Part shown: one piece after another, positions 52,255 through 60,452 of the stretch
How the letters are laid out: the number at the start of each line of letters is the position of its first letter
Position numbering within the stretch: position 1 is the stretch's first letter
Source: Aggregatimonas sangjinii
Lineage (GTDB): Bacteria > Bacteroidota > Bacteroidia > Flavobacteriales > Flavobacteriaceae
DNA length: 64,000 nt
Assembly: GCF_005943945.1 (NCBI RefSeq)
Contig: NZ_CP040710.1
Location: 4,509,501 to 4,573,500 of the forward strand
Direction of reading: 5' to 3'
Position numbers and translations under genes: made by a program
Notes under the pieces: generated by a model
The model's input: only the letters and a program-made list of their open reading frames with translations
Database searches by the model: none
What the model was told of the DNA's origin: nothing

Positions 52255-54462
52255 ATGGCAACAATTAATTTTTATTTAGACAAACCTGACAAAAAAGGGT
52301 ATGCACCAATTCATCTTCGAATAAACTGTAATGGAAGCCAAGTTAAGGTTTCTACAGGACAAAAAATAGAACCAAAAAACTTCAATAAATCCAAACAAAA
52401 AGCGATTGGTTTAAGTGTAGAAACTCATGAAATAAACCATTATTTAAATTTCCTGAGAGAACGAGCGGACGAACTTTTGCACCACTCTAATAAAAAAATC
52501 TTTGTACAAAACGAAGTTAAAAGCGTATTGAACGAACACATAGAAAATTATAAAGAAAATAGCAATGTAAATATTGTGAAGGAGCAAGTTGCACTATATG
52601 GAAAACCATTCACTTTTGTTGATTTATTTGCTGGAGCTGGTGGTTTTAGTGAAGGTTTTTTGCAAGCTGAACACAACAATAAATTCTTCGATTTCGTCGT
52701 TGCCAACGATATAAATGAAAATTGTGAATTAACTCATGTTGTGCGTTATAATCATCAGTTAGGATTGGATACTGAGTTTTTAAAACAGGATATAACTGAA
52801 CCTGACTTTTTAGATAATTTATTAGAAAAAATAGACGGACGTAAAATTGACGTTGTATGTGGTGGACCACCTTGTCAAAGTTTTAGTCTTGCAGGAAAGC
52901 GAAAAAAATTCGATAAAAAAGACGACCTTTTTTCTCACTATTTAGAAGTCATTAAGGTTTTACAGCCTAAATACTTTGTGATGGAGAATGTAAAGGGCAT
53001 TTTGACCAAAGAAGGTGGAAAAATAAAAGAATTGATTATTAAAGAAATCAACTCCATTGTTGACACGAAGGAAATACCATTGCTAAATGCATTCATCAAA
53101 AAAATACGGACAGAATCAAATTCTTTCCTTTTTGATAGTATTGTAAAAAGAGTTGAACTGGAAAAACTACTTGAAAAAGATAAAGAAACTGGGAAAGCTG
53201 ATTTTATAGGCTTTGTAGAGAATAGATTTAAAAAACTAACCCCAAAAATCGTTGACTACAAAACCAGTAAGACAGATCAGAATATTAATACAATTCGTCA
53301 CGGTTTTAACCTTTTGGCAAGAACTAAAGAATGGGAAAAATTAAAACGGGATATTATCAAAGAAAAGGATTTTTGCAATATCGATAGTGATGATTTCGCA
53401 AATTCCTTTACAAACTTTTTAACAGAGATAAGCTCTGAAAATATCATTACAAAAATCGAGAATTCTTTTAAAGCTTTGAAAGTCCCAAACAATTACAGAA
53501 AGCATTGTGAGAATATTATCACTGCTTTAAAAATATACACAACATCTTTTGATGAATCCATAGAGATTTTAAAATCTCATTGTAACGAATCACAAAAAAA
53601 TGAATTAGAGACTATTCTTAGAAATATTAGGCTTTATAAAATAGAACAACCATTTGTCGCTAACGCATCAAATTATGGAGTTCCTCAAAATAGAGAAAGA
53701 GTACTTTTTATAGGTTGTCGCAAAGACCAAAAATATATTTCCGAAATCCCCGCAACAGTTTCAGAATTTGAAAAAGTGACCATTTTTGAAGCCTTGTACG
53801 ATTTAGATTTTATTGGTAATAACCAAGAAGCACATCGATATGAAGAAATTGATATTTCCACTCAATACAATGGGACTGCAAAGAAAATGGTTAAACTTCT
53901 AAAAAAAAGGAAAATTGATGGAAAACCAATTTCCAAAGGTGGTAAATCATTTGCCGAATGGTCAAAAAAAGGTAGATTAATTGAACGTTTTAAACCTCAA
54001 AAAAAACCATTTTACGTCAAGAATTCAGAAGGTCTGGAGAATGGAGAGAAATATTTCGACATACTTAACAATCATAAAACAAGCAATCAAAACGAAACTG
54101 TTGTCGAAAGACTCGGAGTAATCTTAAAAAATGGTAATTATAGAAAAGCACAACCAGAACTTGAAAAATTAAATCTTTCTACAAATAAGAGAAATTACAA
54201 TGTTTTAAAACCACATGAGCAAAGCTCTACAATAATGACTATTGCCGACGATTACATTCACTACAATTCGCCAAGGTCTCTAACAGTTAGAGAAATGGCA
54301 CGCTTACAATCGTTTGACGACTCATTTGTTTTTCAAGGAAAACGGTCTACTGGTGGAAATAACAGAAAAACAGAAGTGCCACAATACACCTTAGTTGGAA
54401 ATGCTGTTCCACCTTTATTGGCTAGAGCAGTAGCAAGTGAAATTTTAAAACATATCAATTGA
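52255..54462 (+). CDS. DNA cytosine-5 methyltransferase with N-terminal integrase Arm-like domain
   Basis: A 735-residue C5 methyltransferase. Residues 1-95 (MATINFYLDKPDKKGYAPIH, then VKVSTGQKIEPKNFNKSKQK) match the Arm DNA-binding domain pattern of Bacteroidota tyrosine recombinases. Methyltransferase motifs follow: I, FVDLFAGAGGFSEGF (121-135); IV, GGPPCQSF with catalytic Cys207; VI, MENVKGI (243-249); VIII, QNRERVLFIG (478-487); IX, RSLTVREMARLQSF (674-687); X, YTLVGNAVPP (711-720). Between VI and VIII lies a helical insert of about 200 residues (256-464), far longer than usual; the target recognition region is about 490-670. It is AT-rich with direct repeats upstream, overlaps the endonuclease gene by 4 bp, and modifies DNA to protect against it. 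The Arm fusion is unusual. Confidence 0.9.
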   Translation: MATINFYLDKPDKKGYAPIHLRINCNGSQVKVSTGQKIEPKNFNKSKQKAIGLSVETHEINHYLNFLRERADELLHHSNKKIFVQNEVKSVLNEHIENYKENSNVNIVKEQVALYGKPFTFVDLFAGAGGFSEGFLQAEHNNKFFDFVVANDINENCELTHVVRYNHQLGLDTEFLKQDITEPDFLDNLLEKIDGRKIDVVCGGPPCQSFSLAGKRKKFDKKDDLFSHYLEVIKVLQPKYFVMENVKGILTKEGGKIKELIIKEINSIVDTKEIPLLNAFIKKIRTESNSFLFDSIVKRVELEKLLEKDKETGKADFIGFVENRFKKLTPKIVDYKTSKTDQNINTIRHGFNLLARTKEWEKLKRDIIKEKDFCNIDSDDFANSFTNFLTEISSENIITKIENSFKALKVPNNYRKHCENIITALKIYTTSFDESIEILKSHCNESQKNELETILRNIRLYKIEQPFVANASNYGVPQNRERVLFIGCRKDQKYISEIPATVSEFEKVTIFEALYDLDFIGNNQEAHRYEEIDISTQYNGTAKKMVKLLKKRKIDGKPISKGGKSFAEWSKKGRLIERFKPQKKPFYVKNSEGLENGEKYFDILNNHKTSNQNETVVERLGVILKNGNYRKAQPELEKLNLSTNKRNYNVLKPHEQSSTIMTIADDYIHYNSPRSLTVREMARLQSFDDSFVFQGKRSTGGNNRKTEVPQYTLVGNAVPPLLARAVASEILKHIN

Positions 54463-55637
54463 GAAAACTTACAGTTGCAGAACAAGAAAAGATAAAATTA
54501 CTGACCAAAAATCAAGTTTCTCTAACTCTAATTGAACCTACTGAAACCGGACTAAAAAAATCCATTATGGACGCAACAGGTTCTGTTCGCAGTTATTTGA
54601 AAAGTGAAAACATCCACGATTATGAATTGCAAAATCAAGGCACAAAAAGCAAAATAATAATACAAACGATAATTCATACTGGTTTTAAAATTATAAAGTC
54701 TAAAGCATCTTTATATAGGCCTTCGACAAAAAATGGAGACCCAAGAATTTGGTTTTATAACCTAAAAAAGATTGCTGACCCGAATGATATTATAGCAATA
54801 GCCTATTTTGATGATAGATTTCAAATTTTCAACTTGACAAAATTAGATGTTAGGTCGTTAATTTATTCTTCTATTCAAAATCCTTTTCAAGATTTAATCA
54901 ATGCAATTAACACGACCGAAAACGAAGTTGCATTCGAGCTTTTGGCAATGTTGAGGAAAATAGCAAATGCTGGTCCAATTCCTTCAATGGTAAATGCAGA
55001 CACCTCAGTTGGGAGAACATTAGAGACAGCTCTTGGAATTGAAATTAACTCATCAAAAAACCCAGATTACAAAGGGATTGAGTTAAAGTCTTTCAGAAAT
55101 AATCGAACAAACCGAAAAAATCTCTTTGCGCAGGTTCCTGATTGGAAGTTAAGTAAGTTTAAAAGTTCAGCAGAAATTCTAGATAATTTTGGTTACCAAC
55201 GTGATGAAGATTTTAAATTGTATTGCACAGTTTCAGCAATTACAAGAAATTCACAGGGTTTGAGTCTAAGAATTGATGGAGAGATAAAGCAATTGATTGA
55301 AAACTCTGAAAAACAAGAAGTTGGAGATTTTGTGGTTTGGAAATTGGACAAACTGCACCATCGTTTAAAATCAAAACACAAAGAAACATTTTGGGTAGAA
55401 GCCGAAAGTACCAGAATAAATGACCGCGAACATTTTCAATATAAACTGGTAGAGCACACAAAAAAGCCAATTGCTTCTCAATTTGATCTTTTGATTGAGC
55501 AAGGAATAATAACACTTGATCATTTAATTAAGCGAAACTCAAGAGGTCGCGTTGTAGAAAAAGGACCGCTATTCAAAATTAAGCCTATGGGAATTGAATT
55601 ACTATTTCCACCAAGCGAAAGTTATAGCCTAATCTAG
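54459..55637 (+). CDS. Type II restriction endonuclease, MvaI/BcnI family
   Basis: A 392-residue endonuclease. The catalytic region is GRTLETALGIEINSSKNPDY followed by KGIELKS: Asp203, Glu208 and Lys210 have the same D-x4-E-x-K spacing as the MvaI active site, and GRTLE-x3-GI-x2-N is the family signature. The start is TTG at 54459 overlapping the methyltransferase stop (TTGA), so the two are coupled with methyltransferase first. The N-terminal about 150 residues are an extra domain not in the short MvaI/BcnI enzymes. MvaI and BcnI cut CCWGG and CCSGG; a CCNGG-like target is therefore a guess here. It is AT-rich and strongly suggests horizontal origin. Confidence 0.9.
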   Translation: MRKLTVAEQEKIKLLTKNQVSLTLIEPTETGLKKSIMDATGSVRSYLKSENIHDYELQNQGTKSKIIIQTIIHTGFKIIKSKASLYRPSTKNGDPRIWFYNLKKIADPNDIIAIAYFDDRFQIFNLTKLDVRSLIYSSIQNPFQDLINAINTTENEVAFELLAMLRKIANAGPIPSMVNADTSVGRTLETALGIEINSSKNPDYKGIELKSFRNNRTNRKNLFAQVPDWKLSKFKSSAEILDNFGYQRDEDFKLYCTVSAITRNSQGLSLRIDGEIKQLIENSEKQEVGDFVVWKLDKLHHRLKSKHKETFWVEAESTRINDREHFQYKLVEHTKKPIASQFDLLIEQGIITLDHLIKRNSRGRVVEKGPLFKIKPMGIELLFPPSESYSLI

Positions 55638-55718
55638 GCCGTACTGCCAACGAGGACAGTTGTATATATTTTAGGCCGAGCCATCGTATCTAGCGGCAAA
55701 ATAACACAAGAAAACAAA

Positions 55719-57548
55719 ATGCTGGACTATATAAAAGAAGTACTAAAAAATATGCCCGACGGATGGTTGCACCTCACCACCCACCGCCTGGATATTTATG
55801 ATGAACAATTGGCAAAAACCCAATTTTTAGAGCAGTTTGAAGTACTGTATAAAGCGAATAATGCCACCCGATCGGCCCTTGAGAAGTTACCAACGGCCTA
55901 CGATTACATTCGCTTGGGGCATCCGCTGTCCTGCGTATTGGAATGGGCGATAGCCAAATTGAACAATGTGGAGGCAGAAAACGTAATTGGTTTTTCATCC
56001 GAGACGACCCCTATTCTAGCTGTCCTTCGAAAAAATCTGTTGGAGCAGGTCAACACCCAAATTTGCTATACCAACGATTTGCCCGAAAATTTTGATGCAG
56101 AATTAATCAAACGAGTGTACGGGTATCACTTTGAATTCAAAAAAGTAGAAAGCTTAGAAGCAATTTCCGAATTCAAGGGAAGTACAATATTTATTTCTAA
56201 ACCGGACGATATCTCAAAAGTAGCCCGCAATTCAAATATCGACTTTTCCGTGAATCTGTACGGAGAATTGGGAAGTCTGTTGGTCGTCTACGGAGCACAG
56301 AATGTGACGTATATCCAAGAAATCCAACACGTACGACGAAGGGAGACCATTGCCATGACACCTTCCGATTGTCTTTTGGCTTTACAACGGCTGACCGGGG
56401 AAGCCTCAATAAGCATTCAAGATATTGATATGGACACGGCTAAAAAAACGGTTTTGGCCGAAATCGCGGATATCACCGGTGCACCCACCCCACCCCTGGT
56501 CGGTTCAAGTGGCTTATCGGTTCAATACGCCATTATGATGGGGCTCGTTCATGAGGCTTTGGAACATCACCCAGAAAAAGCCATTAAATTTATCGTGCCT
56601 CCCAACTGCTACGGTGGCACCAATGACCAAGCGAGACGTGTTGCCACTTGTCTGCCCCATGTAGAAGTGGTCGATTTACTGGTAGATGGCGAGAACGATA
56701 TGGTACAAAGTATCGATACCATCCTGAATGACATTGCCAAAGAAGATGCGATTCCGTATATCATAGCCGAAATCCCCACCAACCCAAGGGTCGAGGTCCC
56801 GGATTTATTGAAATTAAAGTCCGTATTGAATGCGGTTCGTAAGACGCCCTCTGGCGAATTGGCCGTTGATCCCGTTTTTATTTTGGACCAGACGTTTTGC
56901 CCAAATCTGCACTTTTTAGGACAGGGTGAAATATTGGATACGGGCAGGGCGATTTCCTATGCGAGTGGGTCTAAATTCCCCAGTGGTGGACAATGTACGG
57001 CGGGCTATGTGGTCGGAAATAGAAAAGCCGAAGGTTTAATGGGGAAGATAGCATTGCACCTGCGTCTTTGCGACAACGAGGCGACACCACATCAATATCA
57101 AATATTGGCCGAACAACTGCCCTCAATGAACCAACGAATTCGGGAAGCCTATACCAACACCCGTGAGTTTGTAGACTTCATTCAGGCCAGCTTACCATCC
57201 GCCAAAATCAATTTCGTTTCGGAAGAATTGGCACAACAAGGGTTTATGCCTTCGGTATTTTCGTTAGATCTTCCGACTAAGGGAGATACGCCCGTAGAAA
57301 AGGAAGCCTATAAGAGAGCGTTGAATCACAAACTGATTCAGATGATGATTACCGAAATTCCCGAGGAGAGCAAGTATTGTGTCAGCTATGGGCAGCTAAA
57401 GGGATGTTATTGGACGATTCCCGCAACGTCTACGCAAGGCACCACAAAGGAAGGCGATAAAGACTATATTGCCCGTGTGGCCCTTTCTCCATCTATGGAT
57501 TTAGAACGGCATAAAGAGGTCTTTTCGGAATTTGTGGAGCAGATTTGA
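55719..57548 (+). CDS. Large Cys/Met metabolism-type PLP-dependent enzyme
   Basis: A 609-residue PLP enzyme of the trans-sulfuration fold. The PLP-lysine is in YASGSKFPSGGQCTAGY (Lys about residue 417, rough), after AEIPTNPRVEVPDLLKLK and FILDQTFCPNLHFLG, which hold the phosphate-proximal Asp. The first about 230 residues are an extra domain not found in cystathionine gamma-synthase. Such large forms are seen in Bacteroidota, and the substrate is unknown; a separate, normal-length trans-sulfuration enzyme lies at 60453-61607. It begins 81 bp after the endonuclease stop, but its GC content is chromosomal, so it is not part of the restriction-modification island. Confidence 0.85.
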   Translation: MLDYIKEVLKNMPDGWLHLTTHRLDIYDEQLAKTQFLEQFEVLYKANNATRSALEKLPTAYDYIRLGHPLSCVLEWAIAKLNNVEAENVIGFSSETTPILAVLRKNLLEQVNTQICYTNDLPENFDAELIKRVYGYHFEFKKVESLEAISEFKGSTIFISKPDDISKVARNSNIDFSVNLYGELGSLLVVYGAQNVTYIQEIQHVRRRETIAMTPSDCLLALQRLTGEASISIQDIDMDTAKKTVLAEIADITGAPTPPLVGSSGLSVQYAIMMGLVHEALEHHPEKAIKFIVPPNCYGGTNDQARRVATCLPHVEVVDLLVDGENDMVQSIDTILNDIAKEDAIPYIIAEIPTNPRVEVPDLLKLKSVLNAVRKTPSGELAVDPVFILDQTFCPNLHFLGQGEILDTGRAISYASGSKFPSGGQCTAGYVVGNRKAEGLMGKIALHLRLCDNEATPHQYQILAEQLPSMNQRIREAYTNTREFVDFIQASLPSAKINFVSEELAQQGFMPSVFSLDLPTKGDTPVEKEAYKRALNHKLIQMMITEIPEESKYCVSYGQLKGCYWTIPATSTQGTTKEGDKDYIARVALSPSMDLERHKEVFSEFVEQI

Positions 57549-57630
57549 ACAAGTTGCAGCCAATGCGCCGCAAATTAAATTACAGCGAAAACCCAACGAA
57601 AGGAAATTGAAACGAAGTATTTGTCATACA

Positions 57631-58524
57631 TCACCTTTTCACGACAGCTTTCCGACTCGCCAAATAAACCCCTAACAAAACCAAACACGCCGCCAAAATT
57701 TTTATAGTGGTCAGGTGGTCTTGGCCAGTGGCGACCGCATAGAGTATGCCTATTAAAGGTTGTACATAAATAAACGCACTTACCGTAGAGGCCTTCAACT
57801 GGGTCAGTGCAAAAATGTTGAAAAGATAGGTACAAAAGGTTGTGCCGAGAATAACAAAAGCAATTTTCCAAAGCGCTTCAAAAGGTAGGTTTGGCCAATC
57901 GATTTCCACGAATTCCTGATAACCAAAGGGTAAGCAGATGACTATTCCTATGGTGAACAACCATTTCATGAACGTCAGGGGGTGGTATTTTTCGATCAAC
58001 GTTTTGGCAATGATCAAATACGTACCATAAAAAACGGCGTTTAATAGGATGTAAAAATTTCCCAGCGCAATATTCGGGGCATCTTGGCGTATTTCATTTC
58101 CAAAAAGAATCAGACCTAGGGCACCTGCCAGACCGATAACGATGCCGAAAACTTTTCGAGGCACGATTTTTTCCTTGATAAGAATTGCGGAAAGGAGTAA
58201 GACGATGATAGGGGTAACGGTAATCAGAACGGCACTATTGATGGGAGTGGATAACGCTAAGCCCTTAAAAAAGGCCAACATATTGATGCCCATACCGAAA
58301 ACGGCACAAACCAGCATTCTACGGTAATCTTTTGTATCGATTTTTTCCTTGGGCCCGAAAAAGGAAGCCAACCAAAACAAAACCGATGCCCCGATGACCC
58401 GGAGCATTATAAAACCGAAAGGCTGCACATAATTCGGCATGACCCCTTTCGCAATCGTGTGGTTTAGACCATAAATGGTGGTCGCCCCGATGGCCGCCAG
58501 AATGGCCAAAGCTCTCCTGCTCAC
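57631..58524 (-). CDS. EamA/DMT family transporter
   Basis: A 297-residue inner-membrane protein with about ten helices and two EamA repeats (residues about 8-135 and 150-290), for example FGMGINMLAFFKGLALSTPI in the first and ILGTTFCTYLFNIFALTQLK in the second. DMT transporters export or import metabolites such as amino acids; the substrate is not readable. Its start overlaps the stop of the upstream ArsC-like gene by 4 bp, so they form an operon. It converges on the PLP enzyme gene. Confidence 0.93.
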   Translation of the reverse strand: MSRRALAILAAIGATTIYGLNHTIAKGVMPNYVQPFGFIMLRVIGASVLFWLASFFGPKEKIDTKDYRRMLVCAVFGMGINMLAFFKGLALSTPINSAVLITVTPIIVLLLSAILIKEKIVPRKVFGIVIGLAGALGLILFGNEIRQDAPNIALGNFYILLNAVFYGTYLIIAKTLIEKYHPLTFMKWLFTIGIVICLPFGYQEFVEIDWPNLPFEALWKIAFVILGTTFCTYLFNIFALTQLKASTVSAFIYVQPLIGILYAVATGQDHLTTIKILAACLVLLGVYLASRKAVVKR

Positions 58525-58871
58525 GAATGGATGGCATCTTTGGCGGCCTCGACCACTTTTTTGCTATTCCCGATAAAGATTCGGTCTTTGACGAGTATCA
58601 CCGGTCGTTTTAAAAAGGTATAGTGTTCCAAAATCAGTTTTTTGAAATCGCTTTCCGCCAGCTGCTTTTCGTGTAATCCTTGTTGACGATAGAGACGTGC
58701 CCTTTTACTAAACAGCGCTTCATAACTTCCTGCCAACGCTTTCATCTCTTCCAATTGGGATGGGGTAATAGCTTCCGTTTTAATATCCTGCAATTCGAAG
58801 CCCTCAGTGGGTTGTACTTCTTTGATGATGCGTTGGCAGGTGTCACAGGTGCTTAGATGGTAAATTTTCAT
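58521..58871 (-). CDS. ArsC/Spx family protein
   Basis: A 116-residue thioredoxin-fold protein of the ArsC/Spx family. The Cys motif is STCDTCQRII (Cys9 and Cys12), and the C-terminal part has FLKRPVILVKDRIFIGNSKK, where KRP is the family hallmark. Short ArsC-like proteins in Bacteroidota (such as YffB-type) are not necessarily arsenate reductases; a thiol-based regulator or reductase is possible. It is the first gene of a two-gene operon with the EamA transporter. Confidence 0.92.
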   Translation of the reverse strand: MKIYHLSTCDTCQRIIKEVQPTEGFELQDIKTEAITPSQLEEMKALAGSYEALFSKRARLYRQQGLHEKQLAESDFKKLILEHYTFLKRPVILVKDRIFIGNSKKVVEAAKDAIHS

Positions 58872-59017
58872 CGTGAGGAATTTTTTGTTTCCGTGGCTGG
58901 TACATCCCTAGTAATCGGAGTTTCGGCCAGCTACCAGACAGTGGTGGAAATCTTAAATCGATTAATTACAATACAAAGAAACCCAATTCCTTTGAAAAGG
59001 ACTATTTTTAAATTCCG

Positions 59018-59116
59018 ATGATGCAAAAAACGATTATAAGCACCGTCCAAAAAGTCAAAATCAGTTCCGAAAAGGATTTCCTTAAAATAAGGAGAGCTCT
59101 AGGCATCAAAACTTAA
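59018..59116 (+). CDS. Possible 32-residue ORF upstream of the DinB gene
   Basis: Two adjacent ATGs at 59018 and 59021 open an ORF ending in TAA at 59114. It reads MMQKTIISTVQKVKISSEKD, then FLKIRRALGIKT, a basic, helix-like peptide. It ends 16 bp before the DinB start, on the same strand, so it would be co-transcribed. It may be a short leader peptide or a remnant of a longer gene. Not recognised; its reality is uncertain. Confidence 0.3.
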   Translation: MMQKTIISTVQKVKISSEKDFLKIRRALGIKT

Positions 59117-59132
59117 ATAAGAATCAATTACT

Positions 59133-59594
59133 ATGCACTACCCCTTCGAAGTGACCCTGCAAAACCGTAAAATACTGTACAAAATCCTTGAGAATACACC
59201 CAAAGAGGAATTATTGAGGATTCCGGATGGTTATCGGAACAACATTTGGTGGAATATCGCCCATACCGTAGTTACACAACAGATTTTGGTGTATAAGTTT
59301 AGCGGATTGCAAATGCGGGTACCACAGGAATTAGTAGATAAGTTTATGAAAGGCACCGTTCCCGATGGTACCGCCACCGATGACGAAATGAAACAAGTAA
59401 GCGCATTCCTGTTCTCGACCCTGGAGTGGACGCGCGAAGATTATGACACAGATCTGTTCAAAGACTACAATGAATATACGACCAGTAACAATGTTACGCT
59501 CAAAAGTATCGATGACGCCATTACCTTTAATATATTTCACGAGGGACTGCACCTTGGTGCCATCCTAGCTTTGCAAAAAGCACTGAAAAACTAA
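59133..59594 (+). CDS. DinB family protein
   Basis: A 153-residue four-helix bundle protein of the DinB superfamily. The conserved metal His residues appear in NNIWWNIAHTVVTQQILVYK (His about 48) and in NIFHEGLHLGAILALQK, near the C-terminus, with the HEGLH pair. DinB-like enzymes are metal-dependent thiol transferases or stress proteins; no specific function is known. The gene is short and complete, and converges with the DUF3298-like lipoprotein gene, with 5 bp between the stops. Confidence 0.9.
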   Translation: MHYPFEVTLQNRKILYKILENTPKEELLRIPDGYRNNIWWNIAHTVVTQQILVYKFSGLQMRVPQELVDKFMKGTVPDGTATDDEMKQVSAFLFSTLEWTREDYDTDLFKDYNEYTTSNNVTLKSIDDAITFNIFHEGLHLGAILALQKALKN

Positions 59595-59599
59595 GGGAA

Positions 59600-60364
59600 T
59601 CAGGACTTTTCCTTTGCCATAAGAAAGGGTGCCACCTCTTTAAAAGGAAGCGTTAATATGATAGGGCCATCGGCGTAGGATGCCACTTCATACGGATTGT
59701 ACAGTAGCTGCACTCCTTCTTGGGTAAACCCGATATTTTCCGGAAGGTAAAAACTATCCCTTTCGAACATAAGGCCGGTATAGTTGATAGACTTGTCGAT
59801 AGGAATGGCTTCCTGTTCCCGAAATTTTGCCTCGGCGAACGCTTCAAATTTTTCGTTGCTTTCGAAGAGTTCCCAATTCTCCAATTCGGTTCCCTTGGTC
59901 TTGTCAAAGTTTAAAAATCGTTTGGAGGTGTATCCATGTGCCCCGCCTGTAAAAACGTAAGAATTCAATGCTATGGTAAGAAAGGTATCGTCTTCGTAGA
60001 TGAGGTCTCCATCTACTTTCGCTTCCCAGCCAGGGGATTCGTCTTCGAACATGGTCTTCATTTCTTGATAGCCATTGTTAAACGATTGGATGGCATCATT
60101 CAAATTGTTGACGGTAAGTTCGTCATCAAAAAGTAACAAGGAGATTATTTCCTCTTCTAGGGCGGTATCGATGGTCGTGGCGATTTTAGAGTTCTCGACC
60201 GCCTTAGGTATGGTTATCGTTACTTGTGGGCAATCTGCGCACAGTTCTCCATTCGGCAATTTAGCTTGTTCCTTTATTTTAATTTTTTCGAACGTAAGTT
60301 TGTCGGTGTGGGAGCAACCAACAACTAGTAAAAGGAGCAATAAGCGGATTAGCTGGGATTTCAT
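59600..60364 (-). CDS. DUF3298/DUF4163-type lipoprotein
   Basis: A 254-residue lipoprotein. The ATG at 60364 gives the signal MKSQLIRLLLLLLVVGCSHT with the lipobox VVGC; the upstream ATG at 60388 would add eight residues and is less likely. The mature protein has the DUF4163 part (VTITIPKAVENSKIATTIDT, SPGWEAKVDGDLIYEDDTFL, SYVFTGGAHGYTSKRFLNFD) and a DUF3298 (RsiV-like) C-terminal half with LPENIGFTQEGVQLLYNPYE and VASYADGPIILTLPFKEVAP. In RsiV this fold binds lysozyme. Function in Bacteroidota unknown. It converges with the DinB gene. Confidence 0.92.
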   Translation of the reverse strand: MKSQLIRLLLLLLVVGCSHTDKLTFEKIKIKEQAKLPNGELCADCPQVTITIPKAVENSKIATTIDTALEEEIISLLLFDDELTVNNLNDAIQSFNNGYQEMKTMFEDESPGWEAKVDGDLIYEDDTFLTIALNSYVFTGGAHGYTSKRFLNFDKTKGTELENWELFESNEKFEAFAEAKFREQEAIPIDKSINYTGLMFERDSFYLPENIGFTQEGVQLLYNPYEVASYADGPIILTLPFKEVAPFLMAKEKS

Positions 60365-60452
60365 GAAAGTTCGATTTTGGGAATGCAACTCAAGGGGAGT
60401 TCATTGTATCCTTCCAAAGATAACGATACATTTGTGTCATTAATTATACTAT

